NCBI GenBank assembly: GCA_937923625.1
Contig: CALDTV010000001.1
Coordinates: 36,330 to 100,329 of the forward strand
From: an uncultured Alphaproteobacteria bacterium
GTDB lineage: Bacteria > Pseudomonadota > Alphaproteobacteria > Micavibrionales > Micavibrionaceae
DNA: 64,000 nt
Reading direction: 5' to 3'
Under the pieces are notes generated by a model. That model was not told the origin of the DNA. It was given only the letters and a program-made list of their open reading frames with translations, and did not search any database. The translations under genes were made by a program, and so were the position numbers. Positions 43,777 to 52,418 of this stretch are shown in pieces (the first letter of the stretch is position 1; every line of letters starts with the position of its first letter).

Positions 43777-44223
43777 TTAATTCACCTTGTTTTGGTCTTT
43801 ATAATTGCGGCGTTCCCACACGGCTTCCAATGTTGTGGCGCAGGGCATGAAGCCGAATAATTTATAAATATGGGGCAAGTTAATGTTGTTTATGGCCTTT
43901 TTCTTTTTTGTTCCAACGGGGCGGCTGAGGATTTCTGCGTAATGCTCGTCTTGGGCTTCGTTGTCATTGGCCAGCTTGTAAACTTCGCGCATGGCGTGCT
44001 CGTGATGCAGTTCGGCAATTTGTTTTAAGGTATGTTCAAAATCACCATTTTGTCCGAAAGTATCGTAAATGCCAGTATAACTAACGCGGTGCTTCACCAT
44101 AAAATCATCCAACCAAAACCAAGCCCAAAAGGGGAGGGAAACGATTTCATAGGCTGATTTCAAACCAGGGATGATGCGTGTTTCAACATTACTATTTTCG
44201 GGGCTGTTGGTGATCTCTGTCAT
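43777..44223 (-). CDS. hypothetical protein, 148 aa
   Basis: A soluble unrecognised protein. It is aromatic-rich around residues 28-45 (YEIVSLPFWAWFWLDDFM) and has a helical His/Glu-rich middle (IAELHHEHAMREVYKLAND). The C-terminus is Lys/Asn-rich. There is no signal peptide; the aromatic stretch is too short and charged to be a clear membrane helix. The next 349 bp upstream (44224-44572) hold no gene: I see only a small hairpin CTGGC/GCCAG at 44417-44430 and presumed promoters. Confidence 0.6.
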   Translation of the reverse strand: MTEITNSPENSNVETRIIPGLKSAYEIVSLPFWAWFWLDDFMVKHRVSYTGIYDTFGQNGDFEHTLKQIAELHHEHAMREVYKLANDNEAQDEHYAEILSRPVGTKKKKAINNINLPHIYKLFGFMPCATTLEAVWERRNYKDQNKVN

Positions 44224-44572
44224 ATTTGTTCTGTTCCTCTTGTTCCGCTAAGAATGTCTCTCTTTATGTCTATAATCTTATAATTCCATTTTTGGTTGAT
44301 AAAATGCAAATTTGTGCGTCAGGGTAGCGATTTATTTACATAGTTTTTTCGTAAGTGTGTTATATTTCAATGCGTTAATGAAAGAGTAAACATTTTAACA
44401 AAATCTTTACTCTTTGCTGGCAACTGCCAGAATCAGGGGGGAAATAAGCGATAAAATAACATTTATTCTCGCCTTGCTGTAGAATAGAGGTAGAATGAGA
44501 GGTGCGTCGTTTTATAGGTTAAGCGTCACTTTTAATAAATAACGACTAATTACAGTAATAAGGGAGCATATT

Positions 44573-45310
44573 TTGTCGATTTGGATTTTTCTTTGGCTAA
44601 TTGTAGCGCTTATTATTTTAGGGACGACTGGCTGGTCTCTACTGATTTTATTCCAGCAAAAGCAAGCGTGGAAGGCCTATGCGACGAAGCATAAATTGAC
44701 TTATAAAGCGGGTACGACCTTTGGCCCATCGGAGGTTGAGGGCGATATAAACAATTACACAGTGTCGCTTTTTTCAGCGACCCAGCAAAAACCTGACGCT
44801 CGTAAAAACCGCCAAGTCACGGTGTTTCAAATTAATACAGATAAAGCTTTCGTCGATGGCATCGGCGCGGGTACTAAGGAAATGGTGCTATTTTTAGAAA
44901 CGTTGGAAGCGATTACGCCTTATAATGTGAAAGTAGGCGAATGGAATAAGGATTATCACATCCGTGCGCGGAATAAAAAAGCCGTTGATGCATTTATGAC
45001 TGAAGAGCGTGTAAAGATTTTAAAAGCTATTTTGGCGATGCCTAAATCTGATGTGTTGATTTTATTGGATAATAATCAAGGAACGTTTCGCTTTGAAACC
45101 TCCAACCCCATGCAAGATTTAAAGATGATTGAGAACACGATTGATAAGTTGATGAAGCTTGTTGATAAATTGGCGCCTGATGAAGCCGAGGCTAAAAAGC
45201 TGGAAACGCTGGCGAGTCAGGAGCGTGAAAAAACGCCAAGGCCCGAGCCTGTTGAAGAAGTGCCTGCTGCGGCTGGTGATGTTGAGGCTAAGGAAGAAAA
45301 GAAAGATTAA
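44573..45310 (+). CDS. membrane-anchored hypothetical protein, 245 aa
   Basis: The start is TTG at 44573 with AAGGGAG about 9 bases upstream. One strong N-terminal transmembrane helix (SIWIFLWLIVALIILGTTGW, residues 2-21, extending to about 28) is followed by a globular cytoplasmic or periplasmic domain (about 35-180). A helical Lys/Glu/Pro-rich tail ends the protein (KTPRPEPVEEVPAA...KEEKKD). I do not recognise the family. A palindromic repeat follows the stop. Confidence 0.65.
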   Translation: MSIWIFLWLIVALIILGTTGWSLLILFQQKQAWKAYATKHKLTYKAGTTFGPSEVEGDINNYTVSLFSATQQKPDARKNRQVTVFQINTDKAFVDGIGAGTKEMVLFLETLEAITPYNVKVGEWNKDYHIRARNKKAVDAFMTEERVKILKAILAMPKSDVLILLDNNQGTFRFETSNPMQDLKMIENTIDKLMKLVDKLAPDEAEAKKLETLASQEREKTPRPEPVEEVPAAAGDVEAKEEKKD

Positions 45311-45318
45311 TAATTCTT

Positions 45319-45406
45319 CGTCACTGCGAGCTTGGCGAAGTAATCCAGTGACTTTTAAAACATTCTAAATTGCCGCGTTGGGCTAATAGCCCGCCTTGCG
45401 ATGACG
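45319..45406 (+). repeat. dispersed palindromic repeat, degenerate copy
   Basis: The ends CGTCACTGCGAG (45319-45330) and CTTGCGATGACG (45395-45406) are imperfect inverted repeats of the same family as 20238-20328. Inside, GGGCT/AGCCC (45380-45392) forms a short hairpin. It lies between the convergent 245-aa gene and the phzF-like gene. Confidence 0.65.
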
Positions 45407-45414
45407 TTTTAGCC

Positions 45415-46218
45415 TTAAACAAATATTGTACCTTGCATATAAAGCGTGGCTTCGCCTGTTAAGAAAACACGACTTCCTCTCAACTCTATATCTAAATTAC
45501 CACCTCTAGCAGAAACTTGGCGCGCTCTAAAGTTGGTTTTATTTAATTTCTCTGCCCAAATCGGCGTTAAAATACAGTGGGCAACACCAGTCACAGGATC
45601 TTCAGGGATACCACTTTGTGGGGCGAAATTGCGGGAGATGAAATCAAATTCTGGATCATCACTTTTGCTTGTAATGACGATACCTTGGCAATCAACGCTG
45701 TTGACCAAATCAATATCTGGCGACACGTTTCGAATAAAGTCTGGGTCGTCATACACGCACACCCATTTTTTGCCTTTATAAATTTCAAGCGGCGCACGTG
45801 CGAAGGCTTGTTCAATAATGGGATCAATCACGTCGGACTTTTCGCTTGTCCATATGGGGAAATTAAGTGTGATGCCGTCACAGTTTTTAGCAGTGGATTT
45901 TTCAACAATTACATCACCAGACTCATTTGTTTGATAATGAATTTGATCTTTATCATATCCGAGTTTATTAAAAATTACCCACGACGTTGCAAGGGTTGCA
46001 TGGCCGCATAAGTCGACCTCCATGGTTGGGGTAAACCAGCGGATGAAGAACCCGTTTTTAGTGGGTATAAAAAAAGCCGTTTCGGATTGATTGTTTTCAG
46101 CCGCTATTTTCAATAGCACATCATCGTCAAGCCATGTCTTTAAAGGCACAACGGCGGCTGGGTTGCCGCCGAAGGTTTCATTGGTAAAAGCATCTACCTG
46201 ATAGATTGGTAGTTCCAT
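45415..46218 (-). CDS. PhzF family isomerase/epimerase
   Basis: A 267-aa protein of the PhzF / diaminopimelate-epimerase-like fold. The opening LPIYQVDAFTNETFGGNPAAVV and the catalytic glutamate E46 in ENNQSETAFFIP are diagnostic. LCGHATLATSW and the C-terminal EDPVTGVAHCILTPIW complete the signature. The founder PhzF works in phenazine synthesis, but most relatives are of unknown substrate, and no phenazine genes are present here. It starts 6 bp after the stop of the cyclophilin gene, so the two probably share an mRNA. Confidence 0.88.
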   Translation of the reverse strand: MELPIYQVDAFTNETFGGNPAAVVPLKTWLDDDVLLKIAAENNQSETAFFIPTKNGFFIRWFTPTMEVDLCGHATLATSWVIFNKLGYDKDQIHYQTNESGDVIVEKSTAKNCDGITLNFPIWTSEKSDVIDPIIEQAFARAPLEIYKGKKWVCVYDDPDFIRNVSPDIDLVNSVDCQGIVITSKSDDPEFDFISRNFAPQSGIPEDPVTGVAHCILTPIWAEKLNKTNFRARQVSARGGNLDIELRGSRVFLTGEATLYMQGTIFV

Positions 46219-46224
46219 TCAGAT

Positions 46225-46794
46225 TTATTCTGCCGCTTCTGCGCTGGCGTCTTGTGAAGCATCAGCCATAACCTGCATCTTCACGATCTTGTCTGGATTC
46301 GCTGGCGGCTCGCCGCGTGTGATGGCATCAACATGATCCATGCCATCGACCACTTGACCCCAAACGGTGTATTGGTTGTTTAAAAAGCTGCAATCATCAA
46401 AGCAAATAAACCATTGTGAGTTGGCACTGTCAGGGGAGCCAGAACGTGCCGCGCCAATTGTCCCGCGACCAAAGTTATAATCATTAAATTCTGCTTCTAA
46501 ATCTGGCTTGTCTGATCCGCCCATGCCTGTCCCTGTTGGGTCACCTGTTTGCGCCATAAATCCTTCGATCACGCGGTGAAAAACAATACCATCGTAAAAA
46601 CCATCACGGGTAAGTTCTTTAATACGCTCAACATGTTTTGGTGCGATGTCCGGCATAAGTTTGATCGTCACACGACCATCTTTTAAATCCATGTAAACAG
46701 TGTTTTCTGGATCAATTTCCGCCGCGTTGGTCGTGTCAGTTGTTGCAGTCATAATAAGTAAGCTCCCGAATAATAATATGATAGTCTTCAGCAT
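46225..46794 (-). CDS. cyclophilin-type peptidyl-prolyl isomerase, exported
   Basis: A 189-aa PPIase with a Sec signal peptide (MLKTIILLFGSLLIMTATT, likely cut after TNAA) and the cyclophilin core: FHRVIEGFMAQTGDPTGTG, then GAARSGSPDSANSQWFI and FLNNQYTVWGQVVDGMD. It catalyses proline isomerisation, probably in the periplasm. The C-terminus is Ala/Glu/Asp-rich. It is followed by the PhzF-family gene 6 bp later on the same strand. Confidence 0.92.
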   Translation of the reverse strand: MLKTIILLFGSLLIMTATTDTTNAAEIDPENTVYMDLKDGRVTIKLMPDIAPKHVERIKELTRDGFYDGIVFHRVIEGFMAQTGDPTGTGMGGSDKPDLEAEFNDYNFGRGTIGAARSGSPDSANSQWFICFDDCSFLNNQYTVWGQVVDGMDHVDAITRGEPPANPDKIVKMQVMADASQDASAEAAE

Positions 46795-46866
46795 GATGTG
46801 AATTTCCTATGAAGTTGTACGATGCGTGAAAACTGCCATGCTATCATGGCAATTACAAGGCATGGT

Positions 46867-47550
46867 TTAAGCAAATATTGGTGTTATGCCAATACGAGAC
46901 AATTTTCTCTCCATCGGACAGTTTTGTACTTCGCGACTATTAATGTAGGCGTCTTGGACTTCACATCCTGCTTGCATGAAATCTCCGAATACTTTGCGGG
47001 CTGTATCTAATTCCTTCATCCAATTGGCAATTTGAAACGATCTATTCGTTAATACTTTTTCATGTCTTTCAGGGTAAAAAGAGGTGGTTTCCTTGTTCAT
47101 TTTTTTCCCATGTGCCACGAGGCAGATTGCTGTAAAGCGTTCAGCAATAAATTTGGCTAATGTTTGGGTATTTCTTTCTTCAACATCAAGGTCAAGCTCT
47201 CCGTCACTTGGCGTAAAATCAATATATTGCAGCAGTGCAACCAAAAGTTCTTTGGGAGCGCCATCTAGTTTTTCTATGACTTCATCACTTAATCCATTTA
47301 TCGGCTCTGGCTCAGCCCGAAGATTAAATTCTCTTAAAAACTCGCAAATTTTAGGATCAACACGGTCTATAATTTGACGCGCTTCAAAGATTAGTCGTGC
47401 ATGGCCTTGTTTTTCATCTTCATGTCGTATGGCTGAATTTAAAAAATCATCTGGATCGCCAACTTTGCTAAAGCGCGAAAAGGGAGAAATATTATTGACA
47501 GCAATAATCGGCGATAATAATTGTGTGTCTTGCGTGGGGGCGTCCATCAT
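46867..47550 (-). CDS. hypothetical protein, 227 aa
   Basis: An unrecognised, soluble, largely helical protein without signal peptide. The start is either ATG of the tandem pair (47550 or 47547). Acidic stretches (DGELDLDVEERN) alternate with basic ones. The end reads SRIGITPIFA. Two cysteines lie near the C-terminus (AGCEVQD, QNCPMER). It lies alone between the cyclophilin and bfd genes. No function is suggested by context. Confidence 0.65.
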   Translation of the reverse strand: MMDAPTQDTQLLSPIIAVNNISPFSRFSKVGDPDDFLNSAIRHEDEKQGHARLIFEARQIIDRVDPKICEFLREFNLRAEPEPINGLSDEVIEKLDGAPKELLVALLQYIDFTPSDGELDLDVEERNTQTLAKFIAERFTAICLVAHGKKMNKETTSFYPERHEKVLTNRSFQIANWMKELDTARKVFGDFMQAGCEVQDAYINSREVQNCPMERKLSRIGITPIFA

Positions 47551-47618
47551 AACTCCTAAAATTTAATTTAAGATGTTATAGCGGAACAATAATTTATTTT
47601 CAATAATGAATTGTCAGA

Positions 47619-47822
47619 TTATTCCGCCGCCATTGCTGTAATTTCTTCGTTGTGGGCATTAATACGGTCGCGGACTTCACAGATGCAAGAACCACAACAC
47701 GGTTTCTCTCCGCCTGTGCATGCTTTATAGATGTCAGACGTTTTCTTTTTAACCGCCTCGTTTTTCAGAGCTTTATCAAGGTCTTTGTCTGTAAATGGAT
47801 TGCAGCTACAGATATACATCAC
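47619..47822 (-). CDS. bfd: bacterioferritin-associated ferredoxin (Bfd-like)
   Basis: A 67-aa BFD-type [2Fe-2S] protein, with cysteines in the CxC...CxxC pattern: C5/C7 in YICSCNPFTD and C43/C46 in CCGSC, plus extra C35, C42 and C48. In known systems Bfd supplies electrons to release iron from bacterioferritin, and bfr lies 1.2 kb upstream on the same strand. The extra cysteines are unusual but may be non-ligands. Its 5' region has palindromic AT-rich sequence that may bind an iron regulator. Confidence 0.82.
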   Translation of the reverse strand: MMYICSCNPFTDKDLDKALKNEAVKKKTSDIYKACTGGEKPCCGSCICEVRDRINAHNEEITAMAAE

Positions 47823-47847
47823 AATGTCCTTTAAAAAGTATGAGAAT

Positions 47848-47899
47848 GCGAATGATTCGCCTTATTCATTAAAGTTACTGCAATTGATAATGATTTGCA
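47848..47899 (-). promoter_or_regulatory. possible iron-regulator sites upstream of bfd
   Basis: Two palindromes lie just upstream of the Bfd gene: GCGAATGATTCGC (47848-47860) and TGCAATTGATAATGATTTGC (47879-47898). The second contains GATAATGAT, a perfect half of the Fur box, but its other half is poor. The site is suggestive because the gene is iron-related, yet it is weak evidence on its own. Confidence 0.35.
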
Positions 47900-47929
47900 A
47901 ACAATTAAAGTTTGACATAATGATGAAAT

Positions 47930-48553
47930 ATGGCGTATTTTGAATATATGGGATTTATTGTTTCAATGTCGGATATCGCTCTAACGGGTCTAAAGCTTGT
48001 CCAAAGCTTTGTTGTCGCGCAGGGAATGGCGCAGGCTGAATCTATAACAGAAACGATGACCCATGACGCTCCATCGGCGACTTTGGTGCAGATGTCTCCT
48101 GAAGATGATGGTTATAGGGGGAATTTAATATATGATTCTTGGGAGGCGCTTCCCCCTGAATTGCGTGAGCATTTTGCCACGATGGCTCATAGGACGCGTC
48201 ATCAGGTTTGTGAAATTGCGAACGAGGCAATTAACATGCTGAATGGCTTAGAGGCAGGTGCGCTAAAATATAAGTCAGTAAAAGAAACAACGGGTGTCGT
48301 TATCTTAGAAAATTTAAAAGACCCAACGCAAACCTTTGATATGACTGGCGCGCATGTTCATGCGATGATGCAATATAATGGAGCAGAAAATTTCTTAGAA
48401 AAATTACAAGAATATTTACCAGATGAGGCCATCATAAGTTTGGGACAGCAAGCGATGATGGGGGTGACTGGCATGTTTTTAAATCAATTTCGGGCTGAAA
48501 CCGACCTTCGTTTTCCCGTAATTCCAATTATTTCCCCATGCTTTGGGGGATAA
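47930..48553 (+). CDS. hypothetical protein, 207 aa
   Basis: I do not recognise this protein. It has a mildly hydrophobic N-terminus but no clear signal peptide. A helical body contains the acidic patch PPELREHFATMAHRTR, followed by LEKLQEYLPDEAIISL. The start is uncertain: ATG 47930 gives 207 aa, while ATG 47966 (MSDIALTGLKLVQ) would follow more sensibly after the TTGACA at 47912-47917. It is divergent from bfd across 107 bp and converges with the lipoprotein gene. Confidence 0.6.
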   Translation: MAYFEYMGFIVSMSDIALTGLKLVQSFVVAQGMAQAESITETMTHDAPSATLVQMSPEDDGYRGNLIYDSWEALPPELREHFATMAHRTRHQVCEIANEAINMLNGLEAGALKYKSVKETTGVVILENLKDPTQTFDMTGAHVHAMMQYNGAENFLEKLQEYLPDEAIISLGQQAMMGVTGMFLNQFRAETDLRFPVIPIISPCFGG

Positions 48554-48590
48554 AAAGTGACCTGAGGGAAGAAAGATCTTTTTTAAGCGA

Positions 48591-49004
48591 TTACAAACAC
48601 CCTTTTTCATAGGCGATGCTTTCAACATTATATAAATTTTCTTGGGCAATATCGGCGTTGCTACGTCTTGTGACTTTTGCATGATTAAAAAGTGTTTTGC
48701 CAATACTGTAAGCCGCCCCTACGTAGGGTACACCCGCGACGGAAGCCCCTGTTACAGCCACACTGGCGCCAGTATCTACGGCGCGACCAACTTCGCTGTT
48801 GTTCTTGGCTTCTGAAATTTGACTATTTAATGTTTCCATCTCGGCCAGTATTTCACCGCAAGTCATATTTTGATAAGTAGCCAAGGGCGTCCCTTGTGTT
48901 GCCGCGCAACCATTCAAAAAGGTAAAAGCAATTAAATATAAGCCCCCCGCCAGAAGGAGGGCTTTATTATTTTTTTTATAATTAAGTGGCTTGTTCATCT
49001 TCAC
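48591..49004 (-). CDS. small putative lipoprotein, 137 aa
   Basis: The N-terminus holds a hydrophobic stretch and the lipobox-like FLNGC, with C33 as the likely lipidated residue. The following Ala/Gly-rich middle (AVTGASVAGVPYVGAAYSIG) resembles glycine-zipper-like membrane segments of small outer-membrane lipoproteins. Its start lies inside the 3' end of the bacterioferritin gene (23-bp overlap), so it is probably coupled to it; the second ATG at 48998 is also possible. Function unknown. Confidence 0.62.
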   Translation of the reverse strand: MKMNKPLNYKKNNKALLLAGGLYLIAFTFLNGCAATQGTPLATYQNMTCGEILAEMETLNSQISEAKNNSEVGRAVDTGASVAVTGASVAGVPYVGAAYSIGKTLFNHAKVTRRSNADIAQENLYNVESIAYEKGCL

Positions 49005-49470
49005 TATTAGAATTCAGAGCAATAAAGTTTTGAATTCCCATATCTTCAATCATCTTTAATTGTGTTTCTTGATGATCTAAATGTTCTTCTTCTTCGGCCA
49101 AGATAGCTTTAAACAAATCCGCCGTGGTGTAATCACCTGCTTTTTCGGAAACGGCGATCCCTTCGCGATATTCTTTGATGCCTGCTATCTCTAATAACAT
49201 ATCAGCTTTAATGATCTCTTCAACATTCTCACCAATTTGAATTTTTCCCAAATCTTGTAAATTAGGCAAGCCTTCAAGAAGCAAGATACGGTCAATAATT
49301 TTTTCCGCATGCACCATTTCTTCAATGGATTCGGCTTTTTCATGTTTGGCCAACTTTGTGACGCCCCAATCTTCTAGCATTTTTGCATGAAGAAAATATT
49401 GGTTAATCGCGGTCAATTCACCTTTTAGGGAATTGTTTAGGCATTTTATAACTTCTTTATCGCCCTTCAT
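48982..49470 (-). CDS. bfr: bacterioferritin
   Basis: A 162-aa iron-storage cage subunit of the haem-binding ferritin family. The ferroxidase residues sit in the canonical places (E18, Y25, E51, H54), with further conserved E/H in AEEEEHLDHQ. M52, the haem ligand of bacterioferritins, is present in SIEEMVHAE. It stores iron as ferric mineral, and bfd nearby would help release it. It overlaps the downstream lipoprotein gene by 23 bp. Its upstream space of about 170 bp to 49639 contains no gene. Confidence 0.92.
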   Translation of the reverse strand: MKGDKEVIKCLNNSLKGELTAINQYFLHAKMLEDWGVTKLAKHEKAESIEEMVHAEKIIDRILLLEGLPNLQDLGKIQIGENVEEIIKADMLLEIAGIKEYREGIAVSEKAGDYTTADLFKAILAEEEEHLDHQETQLKMIEDMGIQNFIALNSNSEDEQAT

Positions 49471-49639
49471 GAGATCCTCTTATCGTTAAAATTTAATCTT
49501 ATTATTAAGTGATTTAAAGGCCACTGTACAGAGGCGGTAAACGAATTTATTTTTTTCATATTATTATTTGACATGGCTGTTATGTCTTATTAACGTGCGT
49601 TATTATTGAAAACAGTGAAATAAGTCAGGGAGTAAATTG

Positions 49640-50855
49640 ATGGCAACAGAAAAAATGAAAATTGCGGTTTTAGGATTAGGGGCAATTGGGGGAACTTTTG
49701 CTGCACATCTTGATACAGAAAAATGTGATATTAGCGCGATAGCAAGACAACCAACTTTAGGGTTGCTACAAATTACCGGCGGCATTCATTTTCAGGGGAA
49801 AACTAAAGACGGATTGGTTGAAGACACGGAGAAATCTGTTTCTATGAAATTTGCGGAGAATGGCGAAGCTTTGGGACAGCAAGATATTGTTGCAATTGCA
49901 TATCCGGCTGATCCGAAAATGGCACATGATTGCAGATCAATTAAAGCCCCTTTTAAAGGAAGGGACGGCCGTTGTTTTTTTACAAAATGGTTACCCAACA
50001 TATTTTCGTGATCTTGTTAGTAACCCCAATTTACCAAAATCCGCTGCAGATCCAGACGATTTAATCATGAAAGTTATACACGAAGCAGGAGCTGGCATCA
50101 TTGGTGGTGTTGTTGATATTTCCGCAGAGCGTGTGGGAACAAGCGCGAATTTATTTCACGGTGATTTAGTAGTAAAAGGAAGCGAACCTGGTAGATTAGG
50201 CAAAATTTTGATGGCGGCGACCAACGAAGATGATCCTATAATTAAAGAAAGACTTCAGTTCTTAAAAGATATGATTGATCCTAAAGATGAGCCAGGACTA
50301 CTTCCAATTGTCGCAGCTACAAGAGAAAAACTTATTGACGAAACTTGTACAAAATTAATTGGTAATACCGCCGCAAACTTACGCTCAACAATTACAGGTT
50401 TAAAATTGAATGAATTATTGTCGGACAGCAAAGAATATGATCTTGAGGCAAAGATGATGTCTGAGGTTTTCGATGTGCTAAAACATGTTGGTATGTCAGA
50501 AAATATTGTTGGGAAATATAATCCAGAAAGAGCATTAGATTATAAGAAAGGTCTTGACCATTTGGCATCAACAGCCGTGGATTTTGAAAATGGTAAACCG
50601 ACAGAAGTTGATGTGCTTACCGGCGCTGTAATTGAATTAGCGGATTTCTTAAAAGAGCAGGAAGGTATAGAGGTTGATATTTCAACAGTTCGTCAGGTGC
50701 ATGGCAATTTTATGTGGATGAGGAAACAGCGTGATAAATACATGAAGGAAGATACTAAACTTGATCCGGCAAGCGCTGCTAAAAAAGCCCGCGACGACTT
50801 CAAAGATTTTGCTAGAGCAAATCGTGGTATTGGCCCTGCATTAACACATCAGTAA
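49640..50855 (+). pseudogene. 2-dehydropantoate 2-reductase-like gene with a frameshift
   Basis: The first frame starts MATEKMKIAVLGLGAIGG, a Rossmann NADP-binding start of the ApbA/PanE (ketopantoate reductase) type, and stays convincing to about YPADPKMAHD (near 49930). The continuation QLKPLLKEGTAVVFLQNGYP and the rest of the C-terminal domain lie in the +1 frame down to 50855. One inserted base near 49924-49940 explains this. The first frame alone stops at 50011, and the other frame alone would lack the NADP site. The intact product would be about 404 aa, longer than classical PanE. It converges with purB. Confidence 0.75.
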
Positions 50856-50856
50856 T

Positions 50857-52164
50857 TTATGATGCCAAAGCACGTTGAATAATTGAATCAATATGGCGGG
50901 TGTAGGCGGCATAATCAAAAATAGCTTTGATGTCGCCTTCGCTCATTTTTGCGGTGACGTCTTCGTCTTCGAGGAGGAAGTCGAGTAGCTTATTCTTTCC
51001 TTTTGCCTCCCAAACTTTCATCGCGTTACGTTGAACAATGCGATACGCCTCTTCGCGGGAAATACCATTTTGTGTCAGCGCGAGGAGGACACGTTGCGAG
51101 AACACAAGGCCGCCCATTTTTTCTAAATTCTCAATCATTGTCTCAGGGTAGACAAGGAGATTTTCGACCAATCCCACCATACGGTTCAGCGCAAAATCAA
51201 GCGTGACACAGGCATCAGGGCCGATGTTACGCTCCACGGAGGAATGGGAGATATCACGTTCATGCCAGAGCGCGACATTTTCAAGGGCAGGGGTGACCGT
51301 GGCACGTACCAAACGCGCCAAACCTGTAAGATTCTCACTTAAAATCGGGTTGCGTTTATGCGGCATCGCGCTAGAGCCTTTTTGGCCTTTGGCAAAGAAT
51401 TCTTCCGCTTCGCGTACTTCGGTGCGTTGTAAATGACGGATTTCGACGGCGAAATTTTCAATAGAAGAGGCAATCACACCCAGCGTGCAGAAAAATGTTG
51501 CATGACGATCCCGCGGTATAACTTGTGTCGCAACGGTTTCAGGGCGTAGTCCCATTTTCTTGCCAACATATTCTTCAACTTGCGGGTTAACGGTGGCATA
51601 CGTCCCAACAGCGCCAGAGATAGTGCAGACCGCAATCTCTTCACGTGCCGCAATCAAGCGTTTTTTTGCCCGCGCAAAAGCGGCATAATGTCCTGCTAAT
51701 TTTAAACCAAATGTTGTCGGCTCACCATGAATGCCGTGGGAACGACCAATACATAATGTTTCTTTATGCTCCATCACGCGTTTTTTCAGTGCCGCCAAAA
51801 GACGATCTAGGTCGCCCAATAAAATATCGGCGGCTTCGGTGAGTTGTTTCGCAAAGCACGTATCGACAACATCAGAGCTGGTCATCCCTTGGTGGACATA
51901 GCGGCTGGCTTCGGGGTCGTCGATATGCTCAGCCACGCTGGTTAAAAACGCAATGACGTCATGCTTTACTTCAGCTTCGATTTCATCAATACGGGCAACA
52001 TCAAAACCACCTTTGTCACGCAATGCTTTGGGGCAGGCTTCGGGTATAACACCTAGATCTGCCATTTTTTCACAAGCTAGCGTCTCGATCTCTAACCAGA
52101 TTTTAAAACGATTTTCAGGCTCGAAAATATCGGCCATTTCTTTACGGGTGTAGCGTGGGATCAT
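50857..52164 (-). CDS. purB: adenylosuccinate lyase
   Basis: Lyase of purine synthesis that removes fumarate from SAICAR and from adenylosuccinate. 435 aa. The N-terminus MIPRYTRKEMADIFE and TSSDVVDTCFA near residue 95 are typical. GRSHGIHGEPTTFG is also present. The superfamily signature GSSAMPHKRNPILSE (serine-loop) is intact. It ends 2 bp from the convergent PanE-like gene. Upstream 52165-52418 is regulatory space for the divergent porin gene and purB. Confidence 0.96.
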   Translation of the reverse strand: MIPRYTRKEMADIFEPENRFKIWLEIETLACEKMADLGVIPEACPKALRDKGGFDVARIDEIEAEVKHDVIAFLTSVAEHIDDPEASRYVHQGMTSSDVVDTCFAKQLTEAADILLGDLDRLLAALKKRVMEHKETLCIGRSHGIHGEPTTFGLKLAGHYAAFARAKKRLIAAREEIAVCTISGAVGTYATVNPQVEEYVGKKMGLRPETVATQVIPRDRHATFFCTLGVIASSIENFAVEIRHLQRTEVREAEEFFAKGQKGSSAMPHKRNPILSENLTGLARLVRATVTPALENVALWHERDISHSSVERNIGPDACVTLDFALNRMVGLVENLLVYPETMIENLEKMGGLVFSQRVLLALTQNGISREEAYRIVQRNAMKVWEAKGKNKLLDFLLEDEDVTAKMSEGDIKAIFDYAAYTRHIDSIIQRALAS

Positions 52165-52347
52165 AAAACGCGCTCTTATAGTTTGATGTTTGTGGACTTA
52201 TAATTTGTAGCGGTAAAATAAATTTTTACAAGACTGGTATTGCAGTTTTCCCCTTGCTAAGGAGAAATAATCAAAAACAATATTATAGGGGTTTTTTATT
52301 TTTTTGGTACCTGCGTCACTAAGTATTAATAAATGCCAATAGGGGGA

Positions 52348-52376
52348 TTGACGTGAGGCTCTTCTCGTTGGTAATG
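52348..52376 (+). promoter_or_regulatory. candidate promoter of the porin gene
   Basis: TTGACG at 52348-52353 is a good -35 box. A 17-base spacer leads to a weak -10 (GTAATG, 52371-52376) overlapped by the Fur-box match. Binding of Fur there would block polymerase. Confidence 0.4.
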
Positions 52377-52388
52377 ATAATCATTCTT
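52370..52388 (+). promoter_or_regulatory. Fur box upstream of the porin gene
   Basis: GGTAATGATAATCATTCTT matches the 19-bp Fur consensus GATAATGATAATCATTATC at 16 of 19 positions. It lies 31-49 bases before the porin ATG and over the presumed -10. It predicts iron-responsive repression of the porin. Confidence 0.72.
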
Positions 52389-52418
52389 AATTAAATAATT
52401 TTAAAGGTTCATAACATC

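Noticed and set aside
44224..44572. 349-bp space that might hold a small RNA
   Set aside because: Only a 5-bp hairpin (44417-44430) is visible, with no terminator and no recognisable RNA family signature.
49568..49596. TTGACA with a 17-base spacer before the PanE-like gene
   Set aside because: The matching -10 (TAACGT) is poor; a promoter is plausible but not supported enough to annotate.
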